Shown: piece after piece, positions 12,401 to 24,744 of the stretch
Position numbering within the stretch: the stretch's first letter is position 1
Layout: each line of letters begins with the position of its first letter
Assembly: GCA_022419385.1 (NCBI GenBank)
Contig: JAJUBI010000003.1
Span: forward strand, 868,001 to 932,000
Reading direction: 5' to 3'
DNA from: Paraconiothyrium sp. Pb-2020
Taxonomy: Eukaryota; Ascomycota; Dothideomycetes; Pleosporales; Didymosphaeriaceae
Length of the DNA stretch: 64,000 nucleotides
Position numbers and translations under genes: made by a program
The notes under the pieces: generated by a model
Database searches by the model: none
Seen by the model: only the letters and a program-made list of their open reading frames with translations
Told to the model about the DNA's origin: nothing

Positions 12401-14302
12401 ATGATGATGATGATCAGTGGCCTGCGCAGCCTGGAAACCCAAGGAGAGGTGGGAAGGTGAGGCCTGGAGAAGTAGTCTCGGGGCGAGTTGTAGAGGTCAG
12501 AAGTTGGGAGGCTGAAGAGGTTGAAGATGAAGACTACGCTGACGAGGATGAAGAGGAAGGGAACGGAGACGGCAATGAGGATACGCGTGACGAAGGTGAC
12601 AATCAGGATGAGCAAGATGATCCCGGGTATGGGGACGGAAACCGGGATGGAAAAGAACCGGATAGCCATAGCAGGAGCGACAGTGACAAGGAAGGGCGCT
12701 TGAGTCATCCGCCCAGTAGTAGGAAAACGAGCAGCTCACAGGATCAGAACCATGCTGCGGGTGAGGTTGACACGGGTGAGGGAGAGGCTGGGGAAGAAGG
12801 CGGAAGTGTAAGTTGGCTTTTGTGCAACCTGAAAAGGAGGTGCTGATTTAGTGCAGTTACCACATAGCCGCAAAAGACCAAACCCAGCTACAGGTGGACG
12901 GCCTTTTACTGGCCTCGTGAGCGCTTCGGGAGTGACAAAGTACAAGAAGCGGCCCTCTAACGGCTCCGAGGGAACGAGTCCCAATAAGAAACGACGACCG
13001 AGTGGCGGAGATAGGTACGGATCAAACAGAGCACCAACAGTCTCTCCGCTCACGCCGAAGTCATCGTCATCGAATCGTCCGCCTGCATTTGGTGGTGGAG
13101 GTGACGGCGACGACGATGACGACCCCTCTGATGACGACAACGGCAACAATGGCGGTGGCGGAGGTGGTAGGCCAGCTTCACGACGTTCCTCGTCTCGCAA
13201 GTCCAGCTCGTCGAAACGGAACTCAACGTCTTCCTCAGGTAGCTCCGCCTTCGGTCCTGCTCCTCGTCCGGCTTCCTTTCATAGGAAAAAAGGCTGGAAA
13301 GCTTGGCCGGCTCCCGTTCACTTGTGGTATGAGCTTGAACCGAATCCGAATGCAGTCCAACAGGAGGGTGAAGAATATGACGAGCAGGATGATCAGGAGG
13401 AAGATAATTTGGCTGAAGAAGAGATGCGTGAGCAACTCGACATAGAAGATGCCTACGCGATGTTGAGCGTCAAGAAGGCAAAGAGGCCACACGTTCCGCC
13501 TGCTCATAGAAAGAGACCTCAAAACGAGGGAAACGCCGGATCCAGCGGTGGCCGTTCGCCGGCTCCAAGTCCATCGTCAAGCCTCGCACGAGCTGAAAAC
13601 GCACGGCGTGAACCAGGTGTTCCTCCGAATACACCAGCCGTTGCCGGCGGACTCCTTAACGAAGTCGAAGGACAGATACCAGAGCCACCGAGCCCAGGAC
13701 AGCTCAGTGATAGGATTAGCAGCGTGAAGACGTCGAGCAAGCGCACTTCGAGTAGCTCTGGGTCGGATATTCCTTTCGCGAAGAAGAAGAGGGATGAGGC
13801 TGAGAAGAGGCGCGAAGAGGAGGAGGATGAGCGGGTGGAGGATGAGCAAGGGGAGGAACTCCCCGAAGAGGACGAAGATGAAGTTGAAGTCTCCAAAGCT
13901 AAGCCGAAGCCAACGAAAGCCACTGCAGCGAAAAAGAAGGCGACACCCGCGAAAAAAGCTGCAAAGAAGGTGAAGAAGAATGTCGCCGTATCAGCTGAAG
14001 AGCCAGACGCGGAGGAGCTGCCTGATGATGAACCTTCCGAAGGTGAAGAAAGCGATGAGGAAGGGGTCAGCGAGTATCATCCTCCACGTCCCACCGCGAA
14101 GCAGGGAGCAAAGAAAAAAGCTAGACCAGCGTCGAAGAAGGCGGCAACGAAGAATGCTAAACCAGCGTCGAAGAAGCCGCCAGCTAAAAAGGCTAAGCCA
14201 CCGACAAAGGCAGCAGCTGTCAAGAGGGCCCAGCAACCGAGGAGAAGGTTAACTGAAGCGGAGAAGTTGGCCAGGGACGCAGAAGCCTGGAAGAAATGGT
14301 AG
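9422..14302 (+). CDS. Large nuclear-type protein with tandem CX2CX14HX3H zinc fingers
   Basis: Three exons (9422-11604, 11775-12807, 12857-14302) join in phase to 1553 aa. I do not know the family. The N-terminal third is charged, with a Lys/Glu/Arg coiled coil at about 85-165 followed by an acidic patch and a Ser run. Residues 713-766 hold two fingers with the same spacing: Cys714/717-His732/736 and Cys744/747-His762/766, exactly 30 residues apart. The first intron falls between the Cys pair and the His pair of finger 1. This proves that the 728-codon ORF and the next one are one gene. After the fingers come Pro/Ser-rich, very acidic (Asp/Glu) and Gly-rich low-complexity segments. A histone-H1-like Lys/Ala/Pro tail (about 1410-1553) completes it. 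Chromatin or nucleic-acid binding is inference. Confidence 0.8.
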
Positions 14303-15360
14303 AAGCGCTAGAGCGGTTCGTCTCTTTCCTTTTTTCTTTCTTTCTTTTGGCGCGTTCATGGTTAGACTCGCGGATATATCAGTTCGCATTGGAATTATTG
14401 TGGGTTTATGCCGATGTTGTTCGAATGCAATTGCTTGTCGGATGGTAGATATCATACAACTGTTCAAATGCCATACATGCTGCCGAAGGCGTAATAATTG
14501 CTGCAGCGTTATGACGACGCAAAGACTGAGGCCAGTTGCGGCGCAAATTAGGCTCCTTGCATCTACGGGAACCACAATATTCTAACTTTATCGTCGTATC
14601 ATCTCAAGCTATCACCATTGCAATCCCACTCAAAGCCGTCGTCTTCTTCTCCATGATGTCCCTCTTCTCCCTTGGCCCGATAGCCCTGTCTATTGCCGCA
14701 ATCCACTTCAAAGGTGACGTTCTCCACCGTCCACCAAAATGTTTACCCAGACAGGTATGATGTATGATTTGGCCTTTTGAAAGCTGACTAGAAAGAAACT
14801 GGACCGCGCTTCTTGCAGAGAATGGTAACTCTCGATTACGACTAGGGACGTGGGGAATTTCCTTTGAGCTGCCGCCTCGTCGAGAAGCACAGATGTATCC
14901 TCAAAAAAATATTCAGACTACGCATTCCAGTGCAACTTAGTAAGAATTACTGAAGAGGTTGTTTTATCTTAGCCATTGTCTCGGGCGGTCCATCCTGCCG
15001 CAACACTATCATGGCAGGTAGACATTCATTAATGCGATGAACATCTTCCTCTCGAGCACTCAGAGCACTCACCAAATGCCCCCACTCCCTGCCCCTCCCC
15101 CGAAAATGATTTGTTGCATCGAAAAACACATGATTTCGCGAGATAGGACTATGCCTCGGATCTCCTTTACCTTTCACCTACACATCTGCAAATAAATGTA
15201 TGACGTCGTATGATTCTGTACTTCTTACAGAGTATATTGCTTTTCAACTGAACCCCCCTTGCCGCCCATTATTTATAATGCTACGGTTCGCATTTCGATA
15301 CGAAAAGGATTAGTAAATCGGGAAGTGGTCAAAACTTTTATCGTTGTTGCTACCGGATGA
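14303..15360. other. Convergent intergenic region
   Basis: This 1.06-kb spacer lies between the 3' ends of the zinc-finger gene and the ankyrin gene. It contains T-rich and C/T-rich tracts (for example around 14325-14350). No coding or RNA feature was recognised. Confidence 0.4.
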
Positions 15361-17929
15361 TCAAGAAAAATCAATGAGATTGTGTTCTGAACTCCCTGAT
15401 GAGCTCATTTTCTCGAGCGCATCCTCGAATAGATCGTCAGACTCGTATTCGCTCCCAGTGTCTTCCGTCAGATGGGCCAAATTGTATGCACGATGTAACT
15501 TTTGGTCCAGGAGACCCGACTCCATCAGATTGTCAAGATCTTTCCTTGCGTTTGGGTCTTCACTGAGGACACTGAGCAAGTCCTTGAACGCTTCGACGCT
15601 CTCTTCGGTTGCATCGAATCGCTCTGCGAACTGCTCTAAACAATCCGCTAGTATGTAAGTTTTATCGTATTTGAGCTTGAGGTGATCTGTCGAAGTAAGG
15701 ATTTTGATAGTCTCCAGATCCGCGAAGAGGGCAGCCGTCCTAATGAGATGTGGACCTTGAAGTCGTGGACAGATACTGTATTCCGACCAACGGTCAAGTA
15801 GGAGGCGAAGAACGTTGTGACTGTTCATAGTTATGGCTGTCGTCAAAGGTGTCTGTCCGTTGACAGTGGCGGCGTTAATGTTAGCTCCATATTCTAGGAG
15901 CAATATAGCAAAGTTTACATTGTCAGTGCGAGCAACTTGAATCAGTGCCGTGATACCATCGGCACCAGTCGCTTCCGTATCCGCTCTAAAATCCAGTAGT
16001 GTTTTCAAGACAAGCGGGTCCGAACAATTTCGTGCTGCGATGTTTAGCGCACTGCCCGCACGGATACCCTTGGGTAAGATGGGATCTGGATTTGCACGTG
16101 CTTCGAGGAGCAATCGGACGCAAAGAAGGTAGCCTCTTCCCGCAGCGTATGCTACAGCTCCACTACACTGAATGTCGAGAATATTGGGATTCGCGTGATG
16201 AGCCAAGAGGAGTCCAACTGCACGACTATCTCCCCGAGCTGCAGCCCAGATAAGTGGAGTGCGACCCATCATATCTAACGCGTCAATGTCGTCGGGGTAT
16301 AGCAACAACGTCTGTTCAAGATCCGCAAACGAGAGGCCTGTGACTATCCTGTGAAGCACTGTGAAGTTCTGCTCCTCAATCCAGTCAGTGCCAGAGGTGA
16401 GGCAAACGAGACTATTCTCCGCTTTCTTTCCTAGAAACCCTTGCAAGACGAAGTCGCAAGCTTTGTTTCGAGGGCTGTTGTCGTTTGAGGCAATTGGACT
16501 AATGCTGTCAACATAAAGAGCACTACTTATCATGTAAGTTGATAGACTGACCGATAATCCGCGTCGGCACCTGCATGAACCAGGAACTTGCAGGTTTCCC
16601 ATTGGTTCGCATAAAGCGCCCACTATGAGGAACAAGTCAGTTGTCGTCGCGTATTCCTTGATAGATATTAACTCACTCTTAGTAAAGAGTACCCGCGCGT
16701 TGAGCTTACGTCGCGGGGTGAAGCAAGCCCGCGCGTAAATAAGTCTTTGAGACCTTCCATGTTTCCAGCTTGGGCAAAGCCAACACATTGCGCTGTGTCT
16801 GGTACTCTCCGAAGACAGGTCAACGCAAACTGTGGGCCGGTGCGGCCGAAGTCAAGTTGCAGACGAATGATCTGGGAGAGAAAGACCATTGGAAACCAGT
16901 ATTCCATGCTGACGTGCGCAGCCTGTGCTCTCTCACACTCAGAGGAATCGCATTTAGGGCTGACCAAGGGCATAGCAGAATAGCCAACGAAAAGTCTTCC
17001 CATAACGCGTTCAAACAGAGCAGGTGTATGAGACTTCCTCTGGGTGTGGCATGCACATGGACATCCTTTACGGCAATTCGATGCGAGATGGGTGACTCGA
17101 ATGCCCACAGCGTCCATACGAGCATCGTTGTTCAACGTAGTAGAAGATTTGGAGCTCGACGAGGACGACCTCCTCCGATGCACGTACGTTATTTGTCTGT
17201 AGTAAGGTGAGAGTAGGTTATCTTGCTGCGTACGGAGTCGGTCCGATTGTTCTCTCAACATATCTTCAAGTTTGCTTATTCGCTCGTCCACGCGCTCGTA
17301 TATGGAAGACACTGATTGTGAGACCGAGTCGCCGTGAGTAATCAGGTTGTTGCGGAACTCTTCGTAGCCGTCAGTCTGTTCTTGGGCCGAACGTGAAGTT
17401 AACATAGAAATGCTTTGAAGTTCTAATCGTATGCGTGTGATATCTTGACTGAAAGTTTCTTAATTAGCTATTATAGCATCACTATATATTATTAGAACAC
17501 AACATACGTATGTGAGGCACCGAGCAAGATGTTTAATGAGCACTTGATGGTTTTTATGTTTGACTGAATTCGCTCTAGACGGGATTGCTCTTTTTTGAAC
17601 GCATGAACTGCGAGCAAACGTGAACTTCGCGACGTGGCGACAATGGCGTCCAATGCACCTTGTAACTCCAAGAGATACTGCTTTGCTTTCTTGATGGAGT
17701 TGCGGATGGAAGAGTCATATTCAGCGTCCAGTTGCGCCGACGCGCGTTCGTCGAACGTGGCAACGACCTGGCGGCACACCGCTTCGAAGTCGACAATTTC
17801 GTTATTGAGAGCCTCAAGCCTTCCGGGTAAAACAACACAAAGTTCACGGAGGTTTTTGAAGACTTTACAAATGTTCGCGGAAAGAGCAGCTACAGTGATA
17901 ACGCTCGCAGTGATGGAGAGTGGATCCAT
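15361..17929 (-). CDS. Fungal_N / coiled-coil / ankyrin-repeat protein
   Basis: Four exons (17929-17508, 17448-16677, 16622-16552, 16504-15361) join in phase to 802 aa. The start MDPLSITASVITVAALSANI is the hallmark of the fungal N-terminal domain found on STAND/NLR-like proteins (about residues 1-140). Next comes a predicted coiled coil with VDERISKLEDMLREQSDRL, then a Ser-rich basic stretch and a Cys-containing region (CRKGCPCACHTQ). Ankyrin repeats begin near 390 and continue to about 680, with clear GRTPLIWAAARGD and GQTPLTTAITMN units. No P-loop NTPase (NACHT or NB-ARC) lies between, so this is the common fungal short form and not a full NLR. The C-terminus is acidic. The role is unknown; by family context it may be signalling or non-self recognition. 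Confidence 0.85.
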
Positions 17930-18439
17930 GAACGCGGCGCGCGGGAAAGGTGCGGTAAGCGGGGCTTCCCCGGCGCTTTAATCTGATCTAGGGATGCGGT
18001 CTCGTGACCGCAATTGCCACAATCCTTTCTCATCCTATACGAGCCTTGCGTGCCCTTGCCTCCTAACGACTTAGGCCGTTATCTCCACCGCTAGAGTTTC
18101 AAGTGACATGATCCTCTGCTCTCCAGGTACGATGACGCTGCGTCTGCTGCTTCATTGCAGCATTACGTTGAGTCGTAAGACGGCCCTCATACATGATATG
18201 CTGAAAGCATATACACATCATCTTCGGCCAACTGGGTTTCGTTAGGTAATGAGAACGAACATGGCGCAAATGCACGTATATCAGCGCCTCGCCCGTGTAC
18301 GCGAGCCTGCTCGCCTGCACCCCCACGTGCGGCCTTTCCTCAGCCTCGTAGCAAACTTCGCAGCCTTTCTTCCTCTTCGCTACGGCACGAATACACTTTG
18401 AATGCGAGAAACACGCCCTCCAGCGTTAGAACTGTATGA
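17930..18439. promoter_or_regulatory. Divergent promoter region
   Basis: This 510-bp spacer lies between the divergent ankyrin (minus) and APH-family (plus) genes and presumably carries both promoters. No specific sites could be assigned and no ORF is convincing. Confidence 0.35.
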
Positions 18440-19627
18440 ATGATGACTCAAACTTTGCCCTCTACTACATGGAGTCCTCGCTCTAGGCTGCCAAAACCTT
18501 TCCCTGCATCGGCAATATACGAGCTCCTGATCTCTCGATCGCTTCCTACGCCAGACAAAATCACTCTACTAGATACAACAGCAGTGTATCACATAATCTA
18601 TCGTCTGGAATACCTACCTCCTAAAAGCCATCAAATACTCCGAATTGCTGGTCCCCATTTTCCCACGGTCAAAACAGGCAATGAAGTAGCTATCCTTTCG
18701 TGGTTGGCTCGGAATACCACCATTCCCGTACCTCTTGTGGCAGCATTCGACGCAAGCACAAACAACGTATTAGGCCAGGAATGGATGCTTCTGAGTGCCA
18801 TCGATGGAATCAGCTTCGATAGAGTACGCGCACACCTTGAAATTGCTGGATCGGGAAGCGACTGGGAAGAACACTTGTCAGCATACATGAATCAAATGCT
18901 CGACATTGTACACCAGCTCTCAGCACATCGATGGAGTCATATCGGCGGCTTGACTCTAACAAATGATGGGGGAATTGAACCTGCACCAATGGTGGACGAA
19001 AATCACTGGTCTCTTACCGAGACGGCTCAAAGCTGGAGCTCTTCACCTCGCAGTAACAAATTGAATATTTCCGACCCATGTCAAACATACTCGGATCTAC
19101 TTATTTCCAGGGTGGCAAAGTACGAGGACGCCATTACACACCAACCTGAGTTACAGCCTCTCCTCGCACATCTCCCGCTGATTAAGGCTTTCCGGGATGC
19201 CTTGGTCACTCATAAGAGTCAAATCAATGAGACCAGTTTCGTATTGGCACACCGCGATTTACACTTCGGAAATGTCATGTGGGATCCACTACGCAAGAAA
19301 ATTACCGGTATTCTAGACTGGGAGTTTGCCGCCATTGTGCCCGCGCAAAGATGGGATCCTCCAAATGCCTTCATGTACGATCCGAATCAGGAACGTACCC
19401 ATGTGGACAAGATTGTCAGACAGCAATGGATGAGAAAGCTAGCACGGGGCGCTGGTATCAGATTTTGGGAAGAAGTAGACAGAGGCGACGAAATAGTAAG
19501 GAATGCACAGCGGGCAGTGAATTATTTGAGGGGAATTGTGGAAGTTTTACTCGATGAGAAAGACAAACCGTGGGAACAATGGACAAAGGAGCTTAGCCTT
19601 CTCATGGAAGACGTTGTGGGGTCGTAG
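18440..19627 (+). CDS. APH-family phosphotransferase
   Basis: Single-exon gene of 395 aa with the aminoglycoside-phosphotransferase/choline-kinase-like fold. The catalytic loop LAHRDLHFGNVMWD (HRD at 271-273, Asn278) and the metal-binding ILDWEFA (Asp293) are intact. The N-lobe has LRIAGPHFPTVKTGNE, in place of a classical VAIK lysine, and ends with a hinge around EWMLLSAIDG. Fungi carry many such paralogues. Most act on unknown small molecules and should not be read as antibiotic resistance genes. Two adjacent Met codons open the ORF; either may start it. It is divergent from the ankyrin gene. Confidence 0.88.
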   Translation: MMTQTLPSTTWSPRSRLPKPFPASAIYELLISRSLPTPDKITLLDTTAVYHIIYRLEYLPPKSHQILRIAGPHFPTVKTGNEVAILSWLARNTTIPVPLVAAFDASTNNVLGQEWMLLSAIDGISFDRVRAHLEIAGSGSDWEEHLSAYMNQMLDIVHQLSAHRWSHIGGLTLTNDGGIEPAPMVDENHWSLTETAQSWSSSPRSNKLNISDPCQTYSDLLISRVAKYEDAITHQPELQPLLAHLPLIKAFRDALVTHKSQINETSFVLAHRDLHFGNVMWDPLRKKITGILDWEFAAIVPAQRWDPPNAFMYDPNQERTHVDKIVRQQWMRKLARGAGIRFWEEVDRGDEIVRNAQRAVNYLRGIVEVLLDEKDKPWEQWTKELSLLMEDVVGS

Positions 19628-22039
19628 TGATGCCAGTGTTAAGTCGGGGTGGGAGAGAAGACCAATCTCTGAAGAGCGCAACTTTAGGTGCGGTATGAAA
19701 AGATACTAGGAGGCCTAGGCAGCTTAATGTGGTCATAATGATTGGGTCACTGTTCGATTAGTGTAGTCGCTCGTCCAAATTTTATTTACCAAGTACGGAT
19801 TGCGTGGAAAGGGTTTGGAAGGTGAATTGAGTCATTAACCAAGGTGCTAGATGTGCCGTCGGCCACTATGCAGCTGCTCCAGCCAAGGGGATTTCCCTGA
19901 GATGTTACAACTCGAGTATTTTGATCGCATTTAAGAGTCTGTGTCAGAGCCCAGTTCCCACACAGATGCAGCAGCAGCGACCCTTAAAGACATTGCGTGC
20001 AGATGTGTCGAATCTACTTTGACACTTCCTGAACATGGACATGCTAGGAACTCTATGAATTTACAAGACAGGTAGCAGCGTCCTACACAAAAGTGTGCGG
20101 CGCGGACGAATGCGCATGGATTAAGCCGCGCCGGCGATGGGCATCTCGAACCACAACTTTCATTTCGATCCGCGTGGTGTGCAAAAAGCCATTGAATTCC
20201 GTTTCTCGATAACTGCGGTTCCAGTGCGGTGGAATTGGCTCTCATGGCAGCATCATCAAGAACAGATACACTGCCAGTCCGAAAGCCTACCGAAGGGAGG
20301 GTCTAGACCATCACCAAAATGCCCGTTCACGAAGTCCAAAAATATGAGCTCAATGATCGAATCGGACTGTTCCACCCTAACACTGTGCGCACAAAAAGGT
20401 GATAGAATTTTGGTTTTCGATTATCTGGGCACGATTTCAAACACACGCCGTCAATGACTGAGTATTATTATTATCTGATAGTTCAATGGCATGTCGAATA
20501 AGACCAGCAACGAGGGTTAGTAGGAAAGCCGATGTAGTAATAGTCATTATCGTGGAAATCCAACCCATGGATAGATCAGATATATTTTCGAGAACTATTG
20601 CACTTTCTTCTCCTATAGCAGTAAAGGTATTTAGAGTATCATAAACCATTCTATACTAGAGTTGGCCCCTGCGTCTATGTGCCCGACGCTATTTGAAAGT
20701 TTGAAAGCATCGTTGCTATACTGCTAAGTGCGGTTATCGAAGTAGTGAGATTGGTTGTAGTGTCTAAAAACGCTGGTCACTCTTCCAGCCCGCTTCACCT
20801 ATAGCAGGTAGGAAGTCATGGTGTACTTCAACTAACCCTCAGTGCAGGACGGTAGACCACGGTTTCATCGAAGGCTTTGTCCATCACCACGATTGTCTTG
20901 CCAACTGTCGCCTTCGTCGTCTTTCTGGTCGCAATAATTTCTTCATTTCGTACAGCACCAGAAATCAGCAACACGACGTGTGACATGATGGCTGACGTCT
21001 CACACGAGTATCCCTGGCCCACGCCTGCGCACGATACGTGCACTTGCACAAAGCATCCCGCTGTTTGCAACATGGCGGACAGCTTCGTCGATAGTCGCCG
21101 TCATGTACGGAATTTGTCAGTGCATACACATCGTTTTGGCGTCAGTTGGCGGTGGCTGCCCCTCGGACGAAAACTTAGCAAACGCGTGCTGATTCAGCGT
21201 ACGGTCTTCTCGGGTCTTGTGTTTCTTGAGCATGGCCAGAAGGTGTGGTTGACTAAGAGCGGGAGATACTGACTCATGAAGGTCACGACGAACAACGCTT
21301 CAGCATGTATACTGTTTGCTTCTCCGAACTTTGAGGTCGAGATGAATACGGGGTTGCTTTAAGCAACTAAACTAAAAATCGATGCCAATTACAGTAACTT
21401 CGGTGCATATGAGTTCCTCTTGTGTGGGTTAAGGGGTTTGGAAGATCGCAGGCAGCCTGGGAAGCAGCAGCAGCGAAATCCACTGCCGATGCCGGCAACT
21501 GCGTCAAAATAAAGGCCGAATCAAACGGAACATTGTTTGATCTGAGACATTGTAATTATCGACTTCTTCGGTGTTTGTGATCTAGGCTTGTCCAAACGGT
21601 ACTCGTAGCCGGGATGAACGGCCTTGGCGCGCGCTCTGGCCACGAGAAATTCGATTTGGTTGTGATCGCATGGGCTCTTCCCTCACAACTTGCCGCTTGT
21701 ACCTTCCGCTCCCTCGTACCTTCCCATCGCCCCTCATCGCGTCTTTGCTCTATTGCAGACCCGTCCTCCTCTGACTCTCTTCCTGCAGCCGTGTAGGATA
21801 ATTTGCTTTGTGCGCCGCCCGGTCCTCGAATTTGGTTGCCTCTCCGCACCCCCTCGGAAGACGTCAGTAGTAGGTGCATCGGCCTCTCGCTCAACGGCAT
21901 CGCTGACAAGTCTGTGTGCGTAGCTCCAGAGCTTCTTCCTTCATCTCTTTGAAGACTCAATCGATCATCGCACCTCTCCGGCCGCGACCGCGCCCCACGT
22001 TAAAGCTCCCGCTATAGTATACCTTTCCCAACCACGAAG
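19628..22039. other. Long intergenic region
   Basis: In these 2.4 kb I find no supported gene. A 70-codon minus frame (20649-20437) has one hydrophobic segment and no partner exon. Two overlapping frames at 20828-21272 on opposite strands have no family signal. The last 400 bases (about 21620-22039) are C/T-rich and likely form the promoter and 5' leader of the RNA-binding protein gene. Confidence 0.4.
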
Positions 22040-23779
22040 ATGGCAACCGCCGCCGAGCTCCCTGTCAACGGCAGCTACGCGCAGCAAGGCTACGATGGTA
22101 GCAACTACGCCAGCGCGGGTGCCAACAGCAACGCACCTTCATACTCAGCTTCCGCTTCTGCACCGACCCAGAGCTCCAACACAGCAGCGTCTGAGATCCC
22201 CAAGGACGAGGTTGGCTGGTACTTTGTCGAGCAGTACTACACCACTCTGAGCAGGAGCCCGGACAAGCTCTACGTGAGTTGCTCTTTGCGCAAACCAACA
22301 GCCGTCACTGACAAAAGCACAGCTGTTCTACAACAAGCGCTCGCAATTCGTCTCTGGAAATGAGGAAGACAAGGTCAACGTCTGCGTCGGCCAAAAGGTA
22401 TGTGGTTTGCGAGTCATCAGATTGCTCATTGGCTGACGATGTGCGGCAGGCAATCAACGAGCGCATCAAGGACCTCGACTTCCACGACACCAAGGTCCGC
22501 GTCACCAACGTCGACTCGCAGGGTTCCGACGCAAACATTGTTATCCAGGTTATTGGCGAGATCTCCAACAAGGGCCAGCCGCACAAGCGCTTTGCGCAGA
22601 CTTTTGTTCTCGCCGAGCAGACCAACGGCTACTTCGTTCTCAACGATATCTTCCGTTACCTCGCCGAGGAGCCTGAGGAGGAGGAGGAGCTTCAGCAAGA
22701 TGCTTCTGCTCCCGTGGTCGGTGCTCAGGAGCCTGCTCCCACCGCTGCCGCACCCGAGGACGCCGCCTTGAACCACAGTAATGAGATCGCCAACAGCGAA
22801 GAGGACTTGGTCAAGGTGGACCACAAGCTTGAGGAAGTTGCCCATGAGGAGTCGGCCCAGGTCATCTCTGCTCCTGCCGGTGCCGTTAATGGCACCCCGG
22901 CCCCGGAGAACGCTGAGGTCGTTGAGGCAGAGGAGGCTCCCGCCGCCGCTGTCTCCACGAGCGAGGAAGCTCCCAGCCAGGAGCCCGAGGCAGCTGTTGA
23001 AGAGGAGGTAGCCCAGCCTGAGAAGCCCAAGGACCCCGCTCCTACACCTACTGCTCCCAAGGCTGCTACTCCCGCTGCTCCCTCTAAGCCCGCAGTGCCG
23101 AAGTCCTGGGCTGCTCTCGCTGCGTCCGCCCACAAGGTGGCCACTCCGGCCGTCCCCGCTGCCGCAACGCCCCAACAGCCATCTCAGCCTAAGTCTGCTA
23201 CGTCGGCTCCTAACCAGCCCTTGGCTGTGCCCGAAAAGTCTTCCGCTCCTGCTCGTGAGCCCTCGCCGGCCAACAGTCAGGGCGATGCCTCAGGCTGGCA
23301 GACGGCAGGCACCAAGAAGGAGCAAGCGCGTGGCCAGACTCAGGCGCCTTCCGATGCTGACCAGAGGCGCGCCTACATCAAGAACGTCTATAGCCAAGTC
23401 GAGGAAGGCGCTCTGAAGGCTGCTTTGACCAAGTTTGGTGAGATCGAGCACCTCGATATCAGCCGCCAGAAGGTAAGATTACATCCTTCTATCTGTTACA
23501 TTAGCTAATGTCATTCTCCAGAACTGCGCTTTCGTCGACTTCAAGACAGCGGCAGCGTTCCAGGCTGCTGTCAACGCCAACCCACACACGGTGAACGGTC
23601 TCGAGATTAAGGTCGAGGAGCGCAAGCTTCGTCCCCAGCAGGGATTCGGCGGTAACAACTTCCGAGGCGGCCCTGGCCGCGGCCGTGGCTTCCCCGGACA
23701 GAATCGCGGAGGCTTCGCACGCGGTGGCCGCGGTGGCTCCGTCCGTGGCGGCCGTGGTGGTGCTCCCCAGGAGTCCTAA
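22040..23779 (+). CDS. NTF2-domain plus RRM RNA-binding protein (G3BP/Nxt3-like)
   Basis: Four exons (22040-22273, 22323-22397, 22450-23472, 23522-23779) join in phase to 529 aa. An NTF2-like domain occupies about residues 57-175 (EVGWYFVEQYYTTLSRSP, then FVLAEQTNGYFVLNDIFRY). A long Ala/Pro/Glu-rich disordered linker follows. An RRM lies at about 411-482 with RNP motifs YIKNVY and NCAFVDF. An RGG-rich tail begins near 490. This order is that of G3BP and of fission-yeast Nxt3, which bind mRNA, act with a ubiquitin protease and join stress granules. The second intron sits within the NTF2 domain. Codon bias towards C-ending codons suggests strong expression. The domain call is firm; the stress-granule role is inference from the family. 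Confidence 0.93.
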
Positions 23780-24744
23780 AGAGGCTACTTTCTTCTCTTT
23801 CCGCTCCCCACACCCAACCCCCGGCAACAAACAACCTCTCCGAACTAACAGACATGGCTTACATCATGACGACTGACGGCTCTATTCACGTGTACTGTAT
23901 CCGCCCTTCAGCGCTTATCCAAAAAGTTACGTCTTCGTTTCGACAAAAAATGGGCGTCTGCTTCTCCTTGCCACGGCACCCACGTACCCTTGCATAGCGT
24001 CTCTTTTCTTTGCATTTCCCTGTACCCTATGTACATGTTCGACAGTGTGTTTTTAGCACTTGTTTTCACTTCGTGTGTTAATCTTTTTGATATCCTCTTT
24101 TTCCGGGAAAGGCATCTACGGGGGTCTGGATAGGAGCAAGGGATGTCGCGCGTCATTTACTGGGGTAGGGGTTTATGTGGACTGAGGGATCTGGGTGTTG
24201 GCGGCGAATCTTTTTGAGAACTAGATTGCGCAGAGTCCTGAGCATATAATGCACACAAGGCAATCTAGGGCGGTGCAGCGTCGCGCTGTAGTGGCCATGT
24301 ATGATAGTAGTCATGATACGTACTGCATTTGATGATATGTGGAACGGTCTTCGATAACGTCACCTGACGAACATGCTGCAGGTGCAGGTGCAGGTGACCG
24401 GTGGTTAGCTGATGATGTGATGCGATTCGCCGGCTTGGATAGCTATGGCTGCATGCCGGAGCGCGGCCGGTATCTAAGCAAGTAGACATCGCCTTGCGGC
24501 TTTCCAGGGAGCAGCATTGACGGCAATACATTCTTCGATAATTCACAAGCTCTATTATTCTCCGTGCTCTACCTCGAAACACGGCGCCCGCCTTCTCTGT
24601 AGTCCGTCTGCACGGCCCAAGCGGGGGTGCGCGGGGGTCACCACTACGTACACTTCGACCGGTCGTACCGCTCTCCGAAGCCCAACGCTTCTCTAGACAC
24701 TCAACACCCGCTGGCTGCTCGGCCTCAGTTCAGAGCTCCCCAGC
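23780..24744. other. Intergenic spacer
   Basis: This 965-bp spacer lies between two plus-strand genes. It contains the 3' UTR of the RNA-binding gene. Near 24378-24396 there is a short run of GCAGGT hexamers. No gene or RNA was recognised. Confidence 0.4.

Noticed and set aside
11800..12846. Separate gene starting at the Met at 11800
   Set aside because: The zinc-finger spacing and the in-phase 11604/11775 splice show this is an internal exon of the 9422-14302 gene.
20437..20649. 70-codon minus-strand frame with one hydrophobic segment
   Set aside because: Protein-like but isolated; I tried to join it to a hydrophobic stretch just upstream (about 20690-20770) and found no splice pair that keeps frame.
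20828..21272. Overlapping frames on both strands in the long spacer
   Set aside because: A short match to a nucleotide-metabolism motif (ATRKTT) does not extend on either side, so it is chance.
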